64,000 nt of DNA from assembly GCF_026241095.1 (NCBI RefSeq), contig NZ_JAPFGB010000024.1:1-64000 (forward strand), given 5' to 3'. Both the position numbers and the translations under genes were made by a program. The DNA is from Saccharopolyspora sp. NFXS83. GTDB taxonomy: Bacteria; Actinomycetota; Actinomycetes; Mycobacteriales; Pseudonocardiaceae. Positions 16,290 to 24,690 of this stretch are shown in pieces; positions within the stretch are counted from its first letter, which is position 1; each line of letters opens with the position of its first letter. The notes beneath the pieces were generated by a model. The model saw only the letters and a list, made by a program, of their open reading frames with translations. It was not told the origin of the DNA and searched no databases.

Positions 16290-17870
16290 TCAGCGTCGGT
16301 GCACGACGGCTCCGTCCACGATGGTCAGATCGACCTTGGCGCGCCCGATTTCCGAGCGGGGCGCGGAGAACGGGTCGCGATCGAGCACCACGAGATCGGC
16401 GGCCTTGCCCACTTCCAGCGACCCCGTCTCGGCGGCGAACCCGTTCGCCCGGGCGCTGCCCCGCGTGTGCGCCGCGAGCGCCGTGCCGAGTTCGAGCGAC
16501 TGCTCCGGCAGGAACGGAACCGTCCCGCCCGGTTCGCAGCGGTTGACCGCGGCGTGCACCGCGCCCAGCGGCGCCACATCGGAGACCGGCCAGTCGCTGC
16601 CCGCGGCCAGCGGCGCTCCCGCGTCGTGCAACGACCGGAACGGGTACTGCCGCGCGGCGCGTTCGGCGCCCAGCCGGGGAATCGTCAGCTCGGTCATGGC
16701 CGCGTCGTTGATCGCCCAGGCCTCCTGGACGTTCGCCGTGACCCCGAGCTCCCGGAAGCGGGGGAGGTCCTCGTCCCGGATCACCTGGAGGTGCGCGATC
16801 TGGTGGCGCAGGCCGGAGCCCGGCGCGGCGGCCACCGCGTCCAGCGCGTCGCGCACCGCGCGATCCCCCACGGCGTGGAAGTGCACCGCGAATCCCTCGG
16901 CGCTGAGCAGGCCGACCACCTCGCGAAGCGCGGTGGCCGACAGGTGCGAGAGCCCGCTGCGGTGCTCGCCGAGGTAGGGCCGCACCATCGACGCCGTCCG
17001 GTTCTCGCAGACGCCGTCGATCATGAGCTTCACGTGGTCCGCGCGGAACCGGGGACCGCGTGCCCGCGCCCGGCGTTCGACGAGCTCCGGCAGTTGTTCC
17101 CGACCGCGGCGGCGATCCCACCAGAGTGCTCCCTGCACCCGCCCGGTCAGCAGCCCCTGCTCGTCGAGCGCCCGGTAGGTGTCCAGGACGTCGGAGTGCC
17201 CTAGGTAGGCGCCGACGATCGCGTCCTGCCACCCGGTCACGCCGTGGGCGTGCAGCAGCCGCTGCCCCTCCAACAGCGCCGCCCGGTACTCGCCGGGATC
17301 CGGGGCGGGCAGCACGCGGCCGACGAGATCGGCGGCGCCCTCGTGCAAGGTTCCGGCGGGACGACCGCGGGAGTCCCGTTCGATCCACCCGTCCGGCGGG
17401 TCAGGGGTTCCCGCGTCCACTCCCGCGAGCCGCAGGGCTGCGGTGTTCACCCAGGCGCTGTGGTGATCGCGGTTGATCAGGTACGCCGGACGGGCACCTG
17501 TGACCTCGTCCAGCGCGGCGGCGGTCGGCGCGCCTCCGGGGAAGTGCGCCGAGTCCCAGCCGCCGCCCAGGAGCCACCCGCCGCCGGAGGCGTGTCCGGC
17601 GATCGTCCGGAGGCAGTCCGCGGCGTCCGCCGCCTCCATGAGGTCGCAGCGCAACCGGAGCAGCCCGCCGAACAGCGGATGCGCGTGCGCGTCCTGGAAA
17701 CCGGGCAGCAGCAACCGCCCCCGCAGCGGGACGAGCTCGGTCCGGTCGGTGATCAGCGCACGCACGCCCGCCGACCCCAGCGCGGCGATGCGGCCCCCGC
17801 GCACGGCGACCGCGTCCGTCCGCGAACCGGCGGCGTCCATGGTGGCCACCGGGCCGTCCACGAACGCCAA
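16290..17870 (-). CDS. YtcJ-like metal-dependent amidohydrolase
   Basis: A 526-residue amidohydrolase-superfamily protein of the YtcJ/amidohydrolase-3 group. Metal ligands are visible: PGFQDAHAHPLFGG (HxH near residue 65), a mid-protein Lys/His region (HVKLMIDGV; VHFHAVGDRAVRDAL; HQIAHLQVI) and the late Asp in AAGSDWPVS. The C-terminus has the usual SLEVGKAADLVVLDRDPF. The start is uncertain: no ATG fits. TTG at 17870 follows GGGGG, and CTG at 17885 follows GAGAGGAG. The upstream gene overlaps or abuts this start, so the two are coupled. The substrate is probably an amide, carbamate or urea-like bond, which the sequence cannot settle. Confidence 0.85.
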   Translation of the reverse strand: MAFVDGPVATMDAAGSRTDAVAVRGGRIAALGSAGVRALITDRTELVPLRGRLLLPGFQDAHAHPLFGGLLRLRCDLMEAADAADCLRTIAGHASGGGWLLGGGWDSAHFPGGAPTAAALDEVTGARPAYLINRDHHSAWVNTAALRLAGVDAGTPDPPDGWIERDSRGRPAGTLHEGAADLVGRVLPAPDPGEYRAALLEGQRLLHAHGVTGWQDAIVGAYLGHSDVLDTYRALDEQGLLTGRVQGALWWDRRRGREQLPELVERRARARGPRFRADHVKLMIDGVCENRTASMVRPYLGEHRSGLSHLSATALREVVGLLSAEGFAVHFHAVGDRAVRDALDAVAAAPGSGLRHQIAHLQVIRDEDLPRFRELGVTANVQEAWAINDAAMTELTIPRLGAERAARQYPFRSLHDAGAPLAAGSDWPVSDVAPLGAVHAAVNRCEPGGTVPFLPEQSLELGTALAAHTRGSARANGFAAETGSLEVGKAADLVVLDRDPFSAPRSEIGRAKVDLTIVDGAVVHRR

Positions 17871-17881
17871 CTCGGCCCCCG

Positions 17882-18769
17882 TCAGCGATGCTCCTCTCCG
17901 GTGATCACCGATACCGCGAGTTCCCGCAGGTGCTCGTCGACCTCGGGCACCCGGAACCCCGCCCGGCGGATGTGCGAGACGAGCTCCGCGTCCGGCGCGA
18001 CACCGTGGGTGCGCAGGTAGTAGCCCACCGCGCCGGGCCAGATCCACTGGCCGTCGGTGTGGAAGGTCAGCGGGACCGACGCGGGCGACGCGGGGTCGAG
18101 CTGATCGGTGTCGTAGCTGCGCGCGGCGAGCACGATCGGCGCGCGGTCGAGGTAGTCGACGAGACCGGTGAGCTCGTCCGCGGCGACCTCCGGGCGGTCC
18201 ACCTGCGGGCGACCGTCCTCGTCGACGGCGTCGAAGACCTCCGCGGTGCGCAGTGCGGGCGCGCGCGTGGCGGTGCCGGTCGCGTCCGGCACCCCAGCGT
18301 TGCGCGCGAGCCAACCGGGGATGTTCACGCCCGCACGGGGGTAGGTGCGCAGCTCCGCGGCGAAGGCCTCGGCGGGCGGCGGGTGCTGCCAGGTCGGTTC
18401 GTAGTCGCCGTTGAAGTCCACGCTGTAGCTGCTGGGGCGCTGCAATCGGTACAGCGCGCTGATCCAGGTGCCCCGGTCCGGTTCGTGCATGCCGTGGCGG
18501 AGCCGGGCGAACAGCTCCCCGGACTCCGCGGGCACGGCCAGCGGGATCGGCGTGCCGTTGGGGGCCAGCAGCTGCGCGGAGATCTCCGAGTGCGCGCCGA
18601 CCGCGCGGTACTCGACGGTCACCTCGCTCCACGCCGGCGGCATTGAGCGCAGCAGCACCCGGCCGACGTCTTGGATGAGGTTCTGCTGCGCCGCTTGGTC
18701 CAGCGCGCCCGGTGGACCAAGCGGGTCCGGTCGGTGGGGTCCCTGCTCGGGGAGTCCCGGTTGGCTCAT
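17882..18769 (-). CDS. Hypothetical protein, actinobacterial, YezG/DUF600-like features
   Basis: I do not recognise a firm family. The 295-residue product has a Pro/Gln-rich N-terminus (1-30). Residues about 45-140 form an alpha/beta segment (WSEVTVEYRAVG, LFARLRHGM, SSYSVDFNGDYEPTW) that resembles the YezG-type immunity fold also found beside toxin domains in actinobacteria. The second half is a different domain with FHTDGQWIWPGAVGYYLRTHGV, which recurs in actinobacterial proteins linked to secretion or toxins. No signal peptide or membrane segment is seen. It ends inside the likely start region of the amidohydrolase gene, so the two are co-translated. Its role is unknown. Confidence 0.6.
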   Translation of the reverse strand: MSQPGLPEQGPHRPDPLGPPGALDQAAQQNLIQDVGRVLLRSMPPAWSEVTVEYRAVGAHSEISAQLLAPNGTPIPLAVPAESGELFARLRHGMHEPDRGTWISALYRLQRPSSYSVDFNGDYEPTWQHPPPAEAFAAELRTYPRAGVNIPGWLARNAGVPDATGTATRAPALRTAEVFDAVDEDGRPQVDRPEVAADELTGLVDYLDRAPIVLAARSYDTDQLDPASPASVPLTFHTDGQWIWPGAVGYYLRTHGVAPDAELVSHIRRAGFRVPEVDEHLRELAVSVITGEEHR

Positions 18770-19042
18770 GCCTGCATCCTCCCAGTCGCGCGCGGGGAGC
18801 GGAGCCGATTCCCCGAACTCATACCCGCGCGACGCCCTGCCCTTACCCGCGCGAAGCCTGGCCCCGACGCGGTGAACAACTGCCGCGCTCAGAGCTTAAG
18901 ACCCCGGACGAGTGAGTGTCGGCGGCCAGTTGCCGGTATCCGCCGGATCTTCGATTAGCCTGGTCAGAGGCTTGTCGACAGATCACGCCGAGGTTTCGCC
19001 GTGAACTTCGGATGACGGCGTGAATGTCGGATACGACGATTG
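18770..19042. other. Non-coding part of a long divergent gap
   Basis: Nothing coding is convincing here. It should hold the promoter for the minus-strand gene at 18769. At about 18973 the sequence TTGTCGACAG resembles the better palindrome ATTGT-TG-ACAAT at 19039-19050, so the pair may bind one regulator. Confidence 0.4.
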
Positions 19043-19072
19043 TTGACAATAAATCCAGCGCGGGTTTAGCTT
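19039..19072 (+). promoter_or_regulatory. Sigma-70-type promoter overlapped by a palindrome
   Basis: TTGACA (19043-19048) and TAGCTT (19067-19072) are spaced by 18 nt, a good housekeeping promoter for an actinomycete. The -35 box sits inside the palindrome ATTGT-TG-ACAAT (19039-19050), a natural operator position. Transcription would begin near 19079, about 25 nt before a leader ORF and about 290 nt before the amino-acid dehydrogenase. Confidence 0.55.
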
Positions 19073-19104
19073 CGATCCATCGCCAGCGAGACACGGAGGT
19101 GACC

Positions 19105-19179
19105 ATGCGGGCCAACGAGTACGGCCTTCCCCGTCCCCTCCGCTGGCTGTCGTCTTCATCGCTCTGGCTGCGACATTAG
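19105..19179 (+). CDS. Putative 24-residue leader peptide
   Basis: A short ORF with an excellent ribosome site (GGAGGT at 19095-19100, 4 nt before ATG) follows directly after the promoter. The peptide has four consecutive Ser codons followed by Leu-Trp-Leu, and contains two Trp and four Leu in all. Two nt after the stop-adjacent A begins a hairpin, CCACCGCC-tgcc-GGCGGTGG (about 19186-19205). A leader ORF plus hairpin in front of an amino-acid dehydrogenase suggests ribosome-mediated attenuation, by inference. It could also be an upstream ORF with no regulatory role. Confidence 0.5.
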   Translation: MRANEYGLPRPLRWLSSSSLWLRH

Positions 19180-19372
19180 AGGCTGGCCACCGCCTGCCGG
19201 CGGTGGTCACTCCGCAGCGCGTGCGGTCGGCCGAACCCGGGCCCCGTGGGTCTTCGACCCTGAGCGGTGCCTGGAATCCCTCGGCCGGAACACGCCCCTT
19301 CTGTAGGTAACTCTGGTGGGCGCCGACCTGTGCGCCCATTTCATGCACTGCACTTGGGAGGAGGTTCGGCCG

Positions 19373-20566
19373 GTGGCACTTGTCGACTGTGACCCGATGA
19401 TGAGGGTGACCTGGACAGACCCGGTGACGGGAAAGCACGGATACCTCGTCGTGCACACTCTGGTGTCCGGCCTGGCGACCGGCGGAACCCGGATGCGCGC
19501 CGGATGCACGATGTCGGAAGTGGAGGACTTGGCGCGGGGCATGGCTCGCAAGACCGCTGTGTTCGACCTGCCCGTCGGTGGCGCCAAGGGCGGCATCGAC
19601 TGCGACCCCAAGGACCCCCAGGCGCATGGTGTGCTGCGCCGGTTCGTCGAGGCCATGCGCCCGTGGATCGACGCGCACTGGGTCACGGCCGAAGACCTGG
19701 GCGTGCCGCAGCACCTGATCGACGAAGTCTTCGTCGAGGCCGGGCTGGAGCAGTCCTACCACGCCGCGATCCGCCGGGCGCCGGACGTCGAGCACACGCT
19801 GCGCCGGGTCCGCGCCGGGCTCAACGCCCCGGTTCCCGGCGGGTTGCTGCTCGGTGATGTCGTCGGCGGCTACGGCGTGGCGCAGTGCTGCCTCGGCGTG
19901 TTGCACGCCCGCGGCTGGGGCCACGACAGCACGACCGTCGCGGTGCAGGGCGTGGGCACCATGGGCGGTGGTGCCGCCTGGTACCTGCACGAGGCCGGGT
20001 TGAAGGTCGTCGCCGTCGCGGACGCGGCCGGCTCCCTCTACCACCCGGACGGGCTCGACATCCCGGCGCTGCTGGACGCCAGGGACCGGTTCGGGGAGAT
20101 CGACCGCGATCAGGTTCCGGCCGACGTGCAGCGGTTGCCCAGGGACGCGGTGCTGGCGGTCGACGTCGACGTGCTGATCCCGGCTGCGGTGTCCTACGCG
20201 ATCACTCCGGAGCGGGTGCCGCAGGTGGCCGCCAAGGTGATCATCGAGGCGGCGAACACGCCGATCACCCCGGAGGCCGAGCAGCTGCTGGCGGAGCGGG
20301 GCATCCCGGTGATCCCCGACTTCGTGGCCAACTCCGGTGCCGTCGCCTGGGCCTGGTGGCTGCTGCTGGGCCGGGTGGACGCGGACCCGGTGCTCTCGTT
20401 CAGCGTGCTCCGCGAGGAGATGCTGGCGAAGATCCCGCCGCTGATCGCGGCCTGGGACGCGGAGGGGACCACTCCGCGGGTCGCCGCGCTGCGGCTCGCG
20501 GACTGGCAGACCGAGCAGAACAAGGTGGCCGAGGCGGAAGGGCGGTTGCTGGTCAGCATTCCGTAG
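19373..20566 (+). CDS. Second Glu/Leu/Phe/Val-type amino-acid dehydrogenase
   Basis: A 397-residue NAD(P)-dependent deaminase of the ELFV family, clearly different from the one at 9900. The substrate region has GLATGGTRMRAGC. The catalytic-Lys motif is DLPVGGAKGGIDCDP near residue 70, and TAEDLGVP is near 112. The nucleotide fold TVAVQGVGTMGGGAAWYL is near 195 and VIPDFVANSGAVAWAWW near 315. I prefer the GTG at 19373, with GGGAGGAGG 8 nt before it, over the upstream ATG at 19343. It forms a single-gene unit with a promoter, leader ORF and terminator of its own. It may be a leucine/valine- or glutamate-type enzyme; motifs do not decide. Confidence 0.85.
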   Translation: MALVDCDPMMRVTWTDPVTGKHGYLVVHTLVSGLATGGTRMRAGCTMSEVEDLARGMARKTAVFDLPVGGAKGGIDCDPKDPQAHGVLRRFVEAMRPWIDAHWVTAEDLGVPQHLIDEVFVEAGLEQSYHAAIRRAPDVEHTLRRVRAGLNAPVPGGLLLGDVVGGYGVAQCCLGVLHARGWGHDSTTVAVQGVGTMGGGAAWYLHEAGLKVVAVADAAGSLYHPDGLDIPALLDARDRFGEIDRDQVPADVQRLPRDAVLAVDVDVLIPAAVSYAITPERVPQVAAKVIIEAANTPITPEAEQLLAERGIPVIPDFVANSGAVAWAWWLLLGRVDADPVLSFSVLREEMLAKIPPLIAAWDAEGTTPRVAALRLADWQTEQNKVAEAEGRLLVSIP

Positions 20567-20588
20567 CCCGCCGCAGTCGAAGCCGAAA

Positions 20589-20622
20589 CGTGCGTGCCAT
20601 CCGTCAAGGGGTGGCACGCACG
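20589..20622 (+). terminator. Hairpin terminator after the amino-acid dehydrogenase
   Basis: An 11-bp perfect stem, CGTGCGTGCCA / TGGCACGCACG with a 12-nt loop, lies 23 nt after the stop codon. It is followed by a short ATTTC stretch. Confidence 0.75.
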
Positions 20623-20699
20623 GGCATTTCAGGGAAATCGTCGAAATGGGGATCGGCGTTACATCGATCTCAGCTCGCCACGACTTCGGGTGACAAGTG

Positions 20700-20897
20700 T
20701 GTGACAACCCGCGTTCGGGGTGCTAGCGTTAGCCGTGGTTGCAGTTTTGGTTCCCAGAAGTACTTGAAAGTGCCTGCGATACAAGTGTGGCGCAGGCGCT
20801 TTGTTGTGCCGGAGGCCGTTCGGCCCGGGTGATCATCTCGGCGACTCGGGGGTTGACGCAGTGTCGACCCTGGCCATCAGAAGTAGGAGTAAAGAGA
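20700..20897 (+). promoter_or_regulatory. cspA promoter and structured 5' UTR
   Basis: A promoter-like GTGACA...TAGCGT region lies near 20700-20737. The leader that follows has a 12-bp stem (20767-20778 with 20791-20802, one G-U pair, 12-nt loop) and then a second hairpin, GGGTTGAC-gcagt-GTCGACCC (20850-20870). Long folded leaders are known thermosensors on cspA mRNAs of other bacteria; this one could act that way, but that is inference. Confidence 0.5.
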
Positions 20898-21101
20898 ATG
20901 GCTACCGGTACCGTTAAGTGGTTCAACGCTGAAAAGGGCTTCGGGTTCATCACCCCCGATGGGGGCGGTTCCGATGTGTTCGCCCACTACAGTGCGATTG
21001 ACGCCTCCGGTTTCCGCACGTTGGACGAGAACCAGCGGGTGGAGTTCGAGATCGCCCAGGGCCCGAAGGGGCCGCAGGCTTCTCAGATTCGCGGCATCTG
21101 A
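20898..21101 (+). CDS. cspA: Cold-shock protein, CspA family
   Basis: A 67-residue single cold-shock domain that binds single-stranded RNA and DNA and melts mRNA structure. RNP1 is KGFGFITP at residues 13-20 and RNP2 is DVFAHYS at 26-32. The usual opening is ATGTVKWFN. The codon use (GTT, GCT) is less GC-biased than its neighbours, as expected for a highly expressed gene. GGAG lies 9 nt before the ATG. It is monocistronic, with a structured leader and a strong terminator. Confidence 0.97.
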   Translation: MATGTVKWFNAEKGFGFITPDGGGSDVFAHYSAIDASGFRTLDENQRVEFEIAQGPKGPQASQIRGI

Positions 21102-21114
21102 GTTCAGTCGACAC

Positions 21115-21149
21115 CGAGGGGCCCACGCCTGCCAGGCGTGGGCCCCTCG
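21115..21149 (+). terminator. cspA terminator
   Basis: A perfect 17-bp inverted repeat (21115-21131 and 21133-21149) lies 14 nt after the cspA stop. It is GC-rich and typical of actinomycete terminators without a long T-run. Confidence 0.85.
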
Positions 21150-21224
21150 CATGTTCGTCGTGGCTGTCGAGGTCCTCGCGGTAGGCTTCGCTCCCCGCTG
21201 ATGTCGATCTCTGCGAGGTTCCGG

Positions 21225-22166
21225 GTGCCCCTTCGTGTGTTCGTCGCCGGTGCCACCGGTGTGGTCGGGAGGACCTTGCTGCCCAGGCTGCGGCAGCGAG
21301 GTCATCACGTGACGGCGCTGCTGCGCACCGCGGGTCGCGCGCAGGGCGTTCCCGGTGCAGATGAGGTCGTGGTGGGCGATGTGCTCGACCTGCCGCGGCT
21401 GCGCCAGGTGGTGCGCCACGCCGAGCCGGACGTGGTCGTGGCCCAGGTCTCCGGGTTCCGGGGGCCCGACTACGACGACGCGCTCGCCCGCACGTCGCGG
21501 CTGTGGGAGGACGGCACCCGCAACCTCGTGGCGGCTGCCGCGGAGGCGGGCGTGCGCCGGGTGGTGGCGCAGAGCATGGTCGCCGCGTACTGCCCGAACG
21601 GGCACGACGTGCTGGACGAGGACTCCCCGCTGTGGATCGACGCGCCGGGCCGGTGGGGCGAGGCGGTGCGCGCGGTCGCCGGCATGGAGAGCGCGGTCGT
21701 GGACCGGACCGACCTGGAGGGCGTGGTGCTGCGCTACGGGTCGCTGTACGGCCCGAACACCTGGTACGCGCCCGGCGGGCTGGTGCACGAGCAGGTCCGC
21801 GGCAGCGCGCTGCCACTGGTCACCGACGGCGTGGGGCTGACCTCGTTCACGCACGTGGAGGACGCGGCGAGCGCGGTCCTCGAAGTCCTCACCGCGGGCG
21901 AGACGGGCACCTACAACGTGGTGGACAACGAACCGGCGGAATGCGCGGAGTGGTTACCGGCCTACGCCCGGATGATCGGCGGCCCGGCGCCGTTGTCGCT
22001 GACCCTGGACCAGGCCAGGGCCCAGCTGGATTGGCTCACCGTGCACCGGCTCACCGAGCAGCGGGGAGCGACGAATTTCCGCCTTCGCGAGACGCTCGGC
22101 TGGCGCCCGGGATGGCCCAGTTGGCGGGAGGGATTCGCGACGATGTTCGGCTTGTGGCCGGGCTGA
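21225..22166 (+). CDS. NAD-dependent epimerase/dehydratase family protein
   Basis: A 313-residue extended short-chain reductase. The nucleotide motif VFVAGATGVVGRTLLPRL begins at residue 5; VVVGDVLD is near 50. The NmrA/epimerase substrate region has VLRYGSLYGPNTWYAPGG. The usual YxxxK catalytic pair is not evident (the place reads VAQSMVAAYCPNG), so it may be an atypical or non-catalytic member. I chose GTG at 21225, which has GAGG 6 nt upstream; ATG at 21201 has no ribosome site. The terminator of cspA ends 75 nt before it, so it has its own promoter. Its substrate is unknown. Confidence 0.75.
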   Translation: MPLRVFVAGATGVVGRTLLPRLRQRGHHVTALLRTAGRAQGVPGADEVVVGDVLDLPRLRQVVRHAEPDVVVAQVSGFRGPDYDDALARTSRLWEDGTRNLVAAAAEAGVRRVVAQSMVAAYCPNGHDVLDEDSPLWIDAPGRWGEAVRAVAGMESAVVDRTDLEGVVLRYGSLYGPNTWYAPGGLVHEQVRGSALPLVTDGVGLTSFTHVEDAASAVLEVLTAGETGTYNVVDNEPAECAEWLPAYARMIGGPAPLSLTLDQARAQLDWLTVHRLTEQRGATNFRLRETLGWRPGWPSWREGFATMFGLWPG

Positions 22167-22513
22167 GGCGTCGCACGACTTCGTGCTGGAAATGACGAGT
22201 CCTTATCTGCTCGAACGCGCTGCCCGGTTCGGCCGGAACGTGCTAGGGGCTCGGGTGATCCGATAGGTCCGAATGTCGTCTGCTGATCACGGTTAAGTGA
22301 AATCGGTTCCCGCTTTCATGAATTCCTCTGGCGGCGTACGAGCCGCTTGGTTCGTGGAAAGTTCCGGAAGGAACTTGTCTCAGGGATTCGGATGCGGTAA
22401 GCGTTCCGCATTCGGCGGATCGACCGCACCCGGCATCACCGCGAATGCCGCATCGGTGCGGGTGCTCCGAATCGATGCGGCGCGGTGCGAGATCCGAGCG
22501 GGGAACCGGAGCG
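22167..22513. other. Non-coding convergent gap, lower GC
   Basis: I see no gene. The stretch is visibly less GC-rich than its flanks and holds several related ATGCGG/CCGCAT words, including a hairpin CGGATGCGG-taagcgtt-CCGCATTCG near 22388-22413. It could terminate transcription from both sides or hide a small RNA. Confidence 0.35.
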
Positions 22514-22684
22514 CTACTCCCGGTCGTAGTCCTCGTCGACGGGTACGTCGCTGTGCTGATCCGCGAGATCCGCCGGGTCGGCCTCGTTGACCGGGTCGGC
22601 TTCGACCGTGACGTCCTCGGTGACCGGGTCCTCGGCGTGCCTCGCCTGTTCGGCGGCGTCGGCTTCGGGTGTTTCGGAATCCAT
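22514..22684 (-). CDS. Small acidic protein of unknown function (56 aa)
   Basis: A 56-residue, very acidic protein starting MDSETPEADAAEQARHAED, with about one third Asp/Glu and no hydrophobic core. A longer frame is open, but the ATG at 22684 has GGAG 6 nt upstream and the rest reads like non-coding sequence. It is probably disordered. It lies downstream of the enoyl-CoA hydratase gene on the same strand, 59 nt away. No family is recognised. Confidence 0.55.
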   Translation of the reverse strand: MDSETPEADAAEQARHAEDPVTEDVTVEADPVNEADPADLADQHSDVPVDEDYDRE

Positions 22685-22743
22685 GGCGCGCTCCTTCCCA
22701 CGATTGGGCGGCCCTGCGGCCACCGTATCGGGCGCGGCGCGGT

Positions 22744-23517
22744 TCAGCTCCCGAGCGGCGGGAAGTCTGGTCGGCGGCGCTCGTGGAAGCTGCGCACGCC
22801 CTCGCGGACGTCGGGGCGGTCGAACGCGGCGATCATGCGGTTGTTCGCGTCCGCGCTCGCCGTCTCCAGCCCGCTGTCCAGGCCCGCGTAGATCTGCTCC
22901 TTGATCTCGGCCATCGAAGCCGGGGAGCACTCGGTGGCCAGCGTGTGCGCGTACTCCAGCGCGGCGGTCAGCACCTCGGCCGCGGGCAGCACCCGATCGA
23001 CCAGGCCCAGCGCGTGCGCCTCGCCGCCCAGCAGGGTGCGAGCGGAGAGCATCAGGTCCAGCGCGGTGCCCGCGCCGACGAGCTTGGGCAGCAGCCAGGA
23101 GATGCCGTGCTCCGCGACGAGGCCGCGACGGCTGAACGCGGTGGTGAACTTGGCGTCCTCCGCCGCGAAGCGCACGTCGGCGAACAAGGCCGCGACCAGG
23201 CCGATCCCGGCTACGGGGCCGTTGATCGCGGCGATGATCGGTTTTCGGATCCGGATCGACAGCGAGACCGCTCGGTCGTCGCCGTCGCGCTCAGGAGCGG
23301 CGTCCAGCGCGGAGAGGTCCGTTCCGGCGCAGAAGCCGCGGCCCGCACCGGTGACCACCACCGCCCGCACCGACGGATCGTCATCGGCCTTCTCCAACAG
23401 GTCGAAGTAGCGCCGCCGCATGCTCGGAGTCCACGCGTTGAGCCGCTCCGGTCGGTGGAACGTCAGCAGCAGGACCGCGTCGCGGTGCTCGACCAGGATC
23501 TCATCGTCCTCCGGCAC
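22744..23517 (-). CDS. Enoyl-CoA hydratase/isomerase family protein
   Basis: A 257-residue crotonase-fold protein acting on acyl-CoA. Seen are the substrate segment FHRPERLNAWTPSM (about 20-33), the oxyanion-hole region GAGRGFCAGTDLSAL (about 57-71) and the second oxyanion motif AINGPVAGIGL (near 98-108). The usual Glu of the second site (SRRGLVAEHGISWLLP) is conserved in position: the protein has E in AEHG. It stands alone with the small acidic ORF downstream. The precise acyl-CoA substrate is not evident. Confidence 0.88.
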   Translation of the reverse strand: MPEDDEILVEHRDAVLLLTFHRPERLNAWTPSMRRRYFDLLEKADDDPSVRAVVVTGAGRGFCAGTDLSALDAAPERDGDDRAVSLSIRIRKPIIAAINGPVAGIGLVAALFADVRFAAEDAKFTTAFSRRGLVAEHGISWLLPKLVGAGTALDLMLSARTLLGGEAHALGLVDRVLPAAEVLTAALEYAHTLATECSPASMAEIKEQIYAGLDSGLETASADANNRMIAAFDRPDVREGVRSFHERRRPDFPPLGS

Positions 23518-23611
23518 CTGATCACCTCCGTGGCGATTGCCCTCGGAAACTACCGAGCGGGACCGAGTGGTTCAACCGGGCAAACGAGCGACCCGAGCTC
23601 CCTGCGAGCGA

Positions 23612-24538
23612 TCACGACCAGTGATCGTCAGGTGCGTGCGGGGAGGTGCCGGACGCGTTCTCGCCGACGACGTCGCGGCCGATGAAGTCGTGCAGGACCT
23701 GGCGCATCCGCTGAACCGACCGCTCCGGGCGGCCGGTGAGCACGCCGATGCCGAGCCCGTCGATCAGCGCCGTCAACCGCACCGCGAGCTCCTCCGCGTC
23801 ACCCTCGGTGAACACGCCTTGGTGCTGGCCCTGGCGGATCGTCCGCTCGATCGTGTCGTGCCAGCGGGTGTAGGAATCGCCGTGCAGGCCGCGAAGCTCG
23901 GGGCGCAGCGCGCTCTCGTTCCACACCTGCAGCCAGATGGACCACTCGCGGCGCAGCCCCGGCGATTCCGGCAGTTGCAGCTCGACGAGCCGCAGCAGCC
24001 GCTGGTGGGCGTCGTCGATGCTGTGCAGTTCGGCGACCTGCCTGTCGAAGGCCTGCCGGACCGAGTGCCGCAGCGCTTCGGTGAGCAGGTCGTCGCGGCC
24101 GGGGAAGTGGTAGTGGATGGCCGCGGCGCTCACCCCGCAGGCCTCGGCGATGTCGGCGACCCGGACCGCGTGGAACCCGCGTTCGGCGATGAGCTCCCAG
24201 GCCGCGTCGAGGATCTGCTGGTAGCGGTCCCCGCCCGTGCGTTCCGGGGGCCGCGCGGCGCGGCGCGGCGCGGCGGCGACCGTTTCCGCGTCGTCCCTGC
24301 CGTTGATCAACCAGTTCACCGTCACCTGGCCGATCTCCGCGATGCGCGTCAGCTCGACCGGGGTGAAGCGCCGGACGCCGGTGAGCGACTTGGAGAGCTT
24401 GGTGGCGTCTAGACCGATTCGGTCGGCGAACGCCCGGTGGCTGTGCGGATACCCCGCCACCACCTCGCGGACCCTCGCGCGCAGCGCGGCGGGGCCGGAA
24501 TCGGCGTCGTGGTCGGCAGGTGTGGATTCGGAGGTCAT
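23612..24538 (-). CDS. Fusion regulator: XRE-type HTH plus TetR
   Basis: A 308-residue regulator with two DNA-binding modules. Residues about 20-80 form a Cro/C1-type helix-turn-helix (HSHRAFADRIGLDATKLSKSL). Residues about 105-155 form a complete TetR N-domain (ILDAAWELIAERGFHAVRVA, then GVSAAAIHYHFPGRDDLL). The remaining 150 residues are the helical TetR ligand domain with WSIWLQVW and LTALIDGLGIGVL. A linker of about 25 Arg/Ala/Pro-rich residues joins them. It is divergent from an MFS exporter, the normal arrangement for a TetR repressor and its pump. The ATG at 24538 is a family-based choice; it lacks a good ribosome site. Confidence 0.85.
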   Translation of the reverse strand: MTSESTPADHDADSGPAALRARVREVVAGYPHSHRAFADRIGLDATKLSKSLTGVRRFTPVELTRIAEIGQVTVNWLINGRDDAETVAAAPRRAARPPERTGGDRYQQILDAAWELIAERGFHAVRVADIAEACGVSAAAIHYHFPGRDDLLTEALRHSVRQAFDRQVAELHSIDDAHQRLLRLVELQLPESPGLRREWSIWLQVWNESALRPELRGLHGDSYTRWHDTIERTIRQGQHQGVFTEGDAEELAVRLTALIDGLGIGVLTGRPERSVQRMRQVLHDFIGRDVVGENASGTSPHAPDDHWS

Positions 24539-24690
24539 GGTGGTGAGCGGCTCGTCCGGGCGTCGCGGGATCGGGAGTGTGCGCGGATCGGGCGCTTCAT
24601 CCCCACGACCGCCGGATCGGCCGTCCAGCGCCGTGACCACGCACGATCAGGACGCTACCAGCGCACCCGACCGCTCCGAACGGCATCGGT

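Noticed and set aside
16290-18632. Apparent 780-residue fusion on the minus strand
   Set aside because: The first 250 residues are an out-of-frame reading of the gene at 17882-18769 (Arg/Ala/Pro-rich). Only the YtcJ amidohydrolase part is real.
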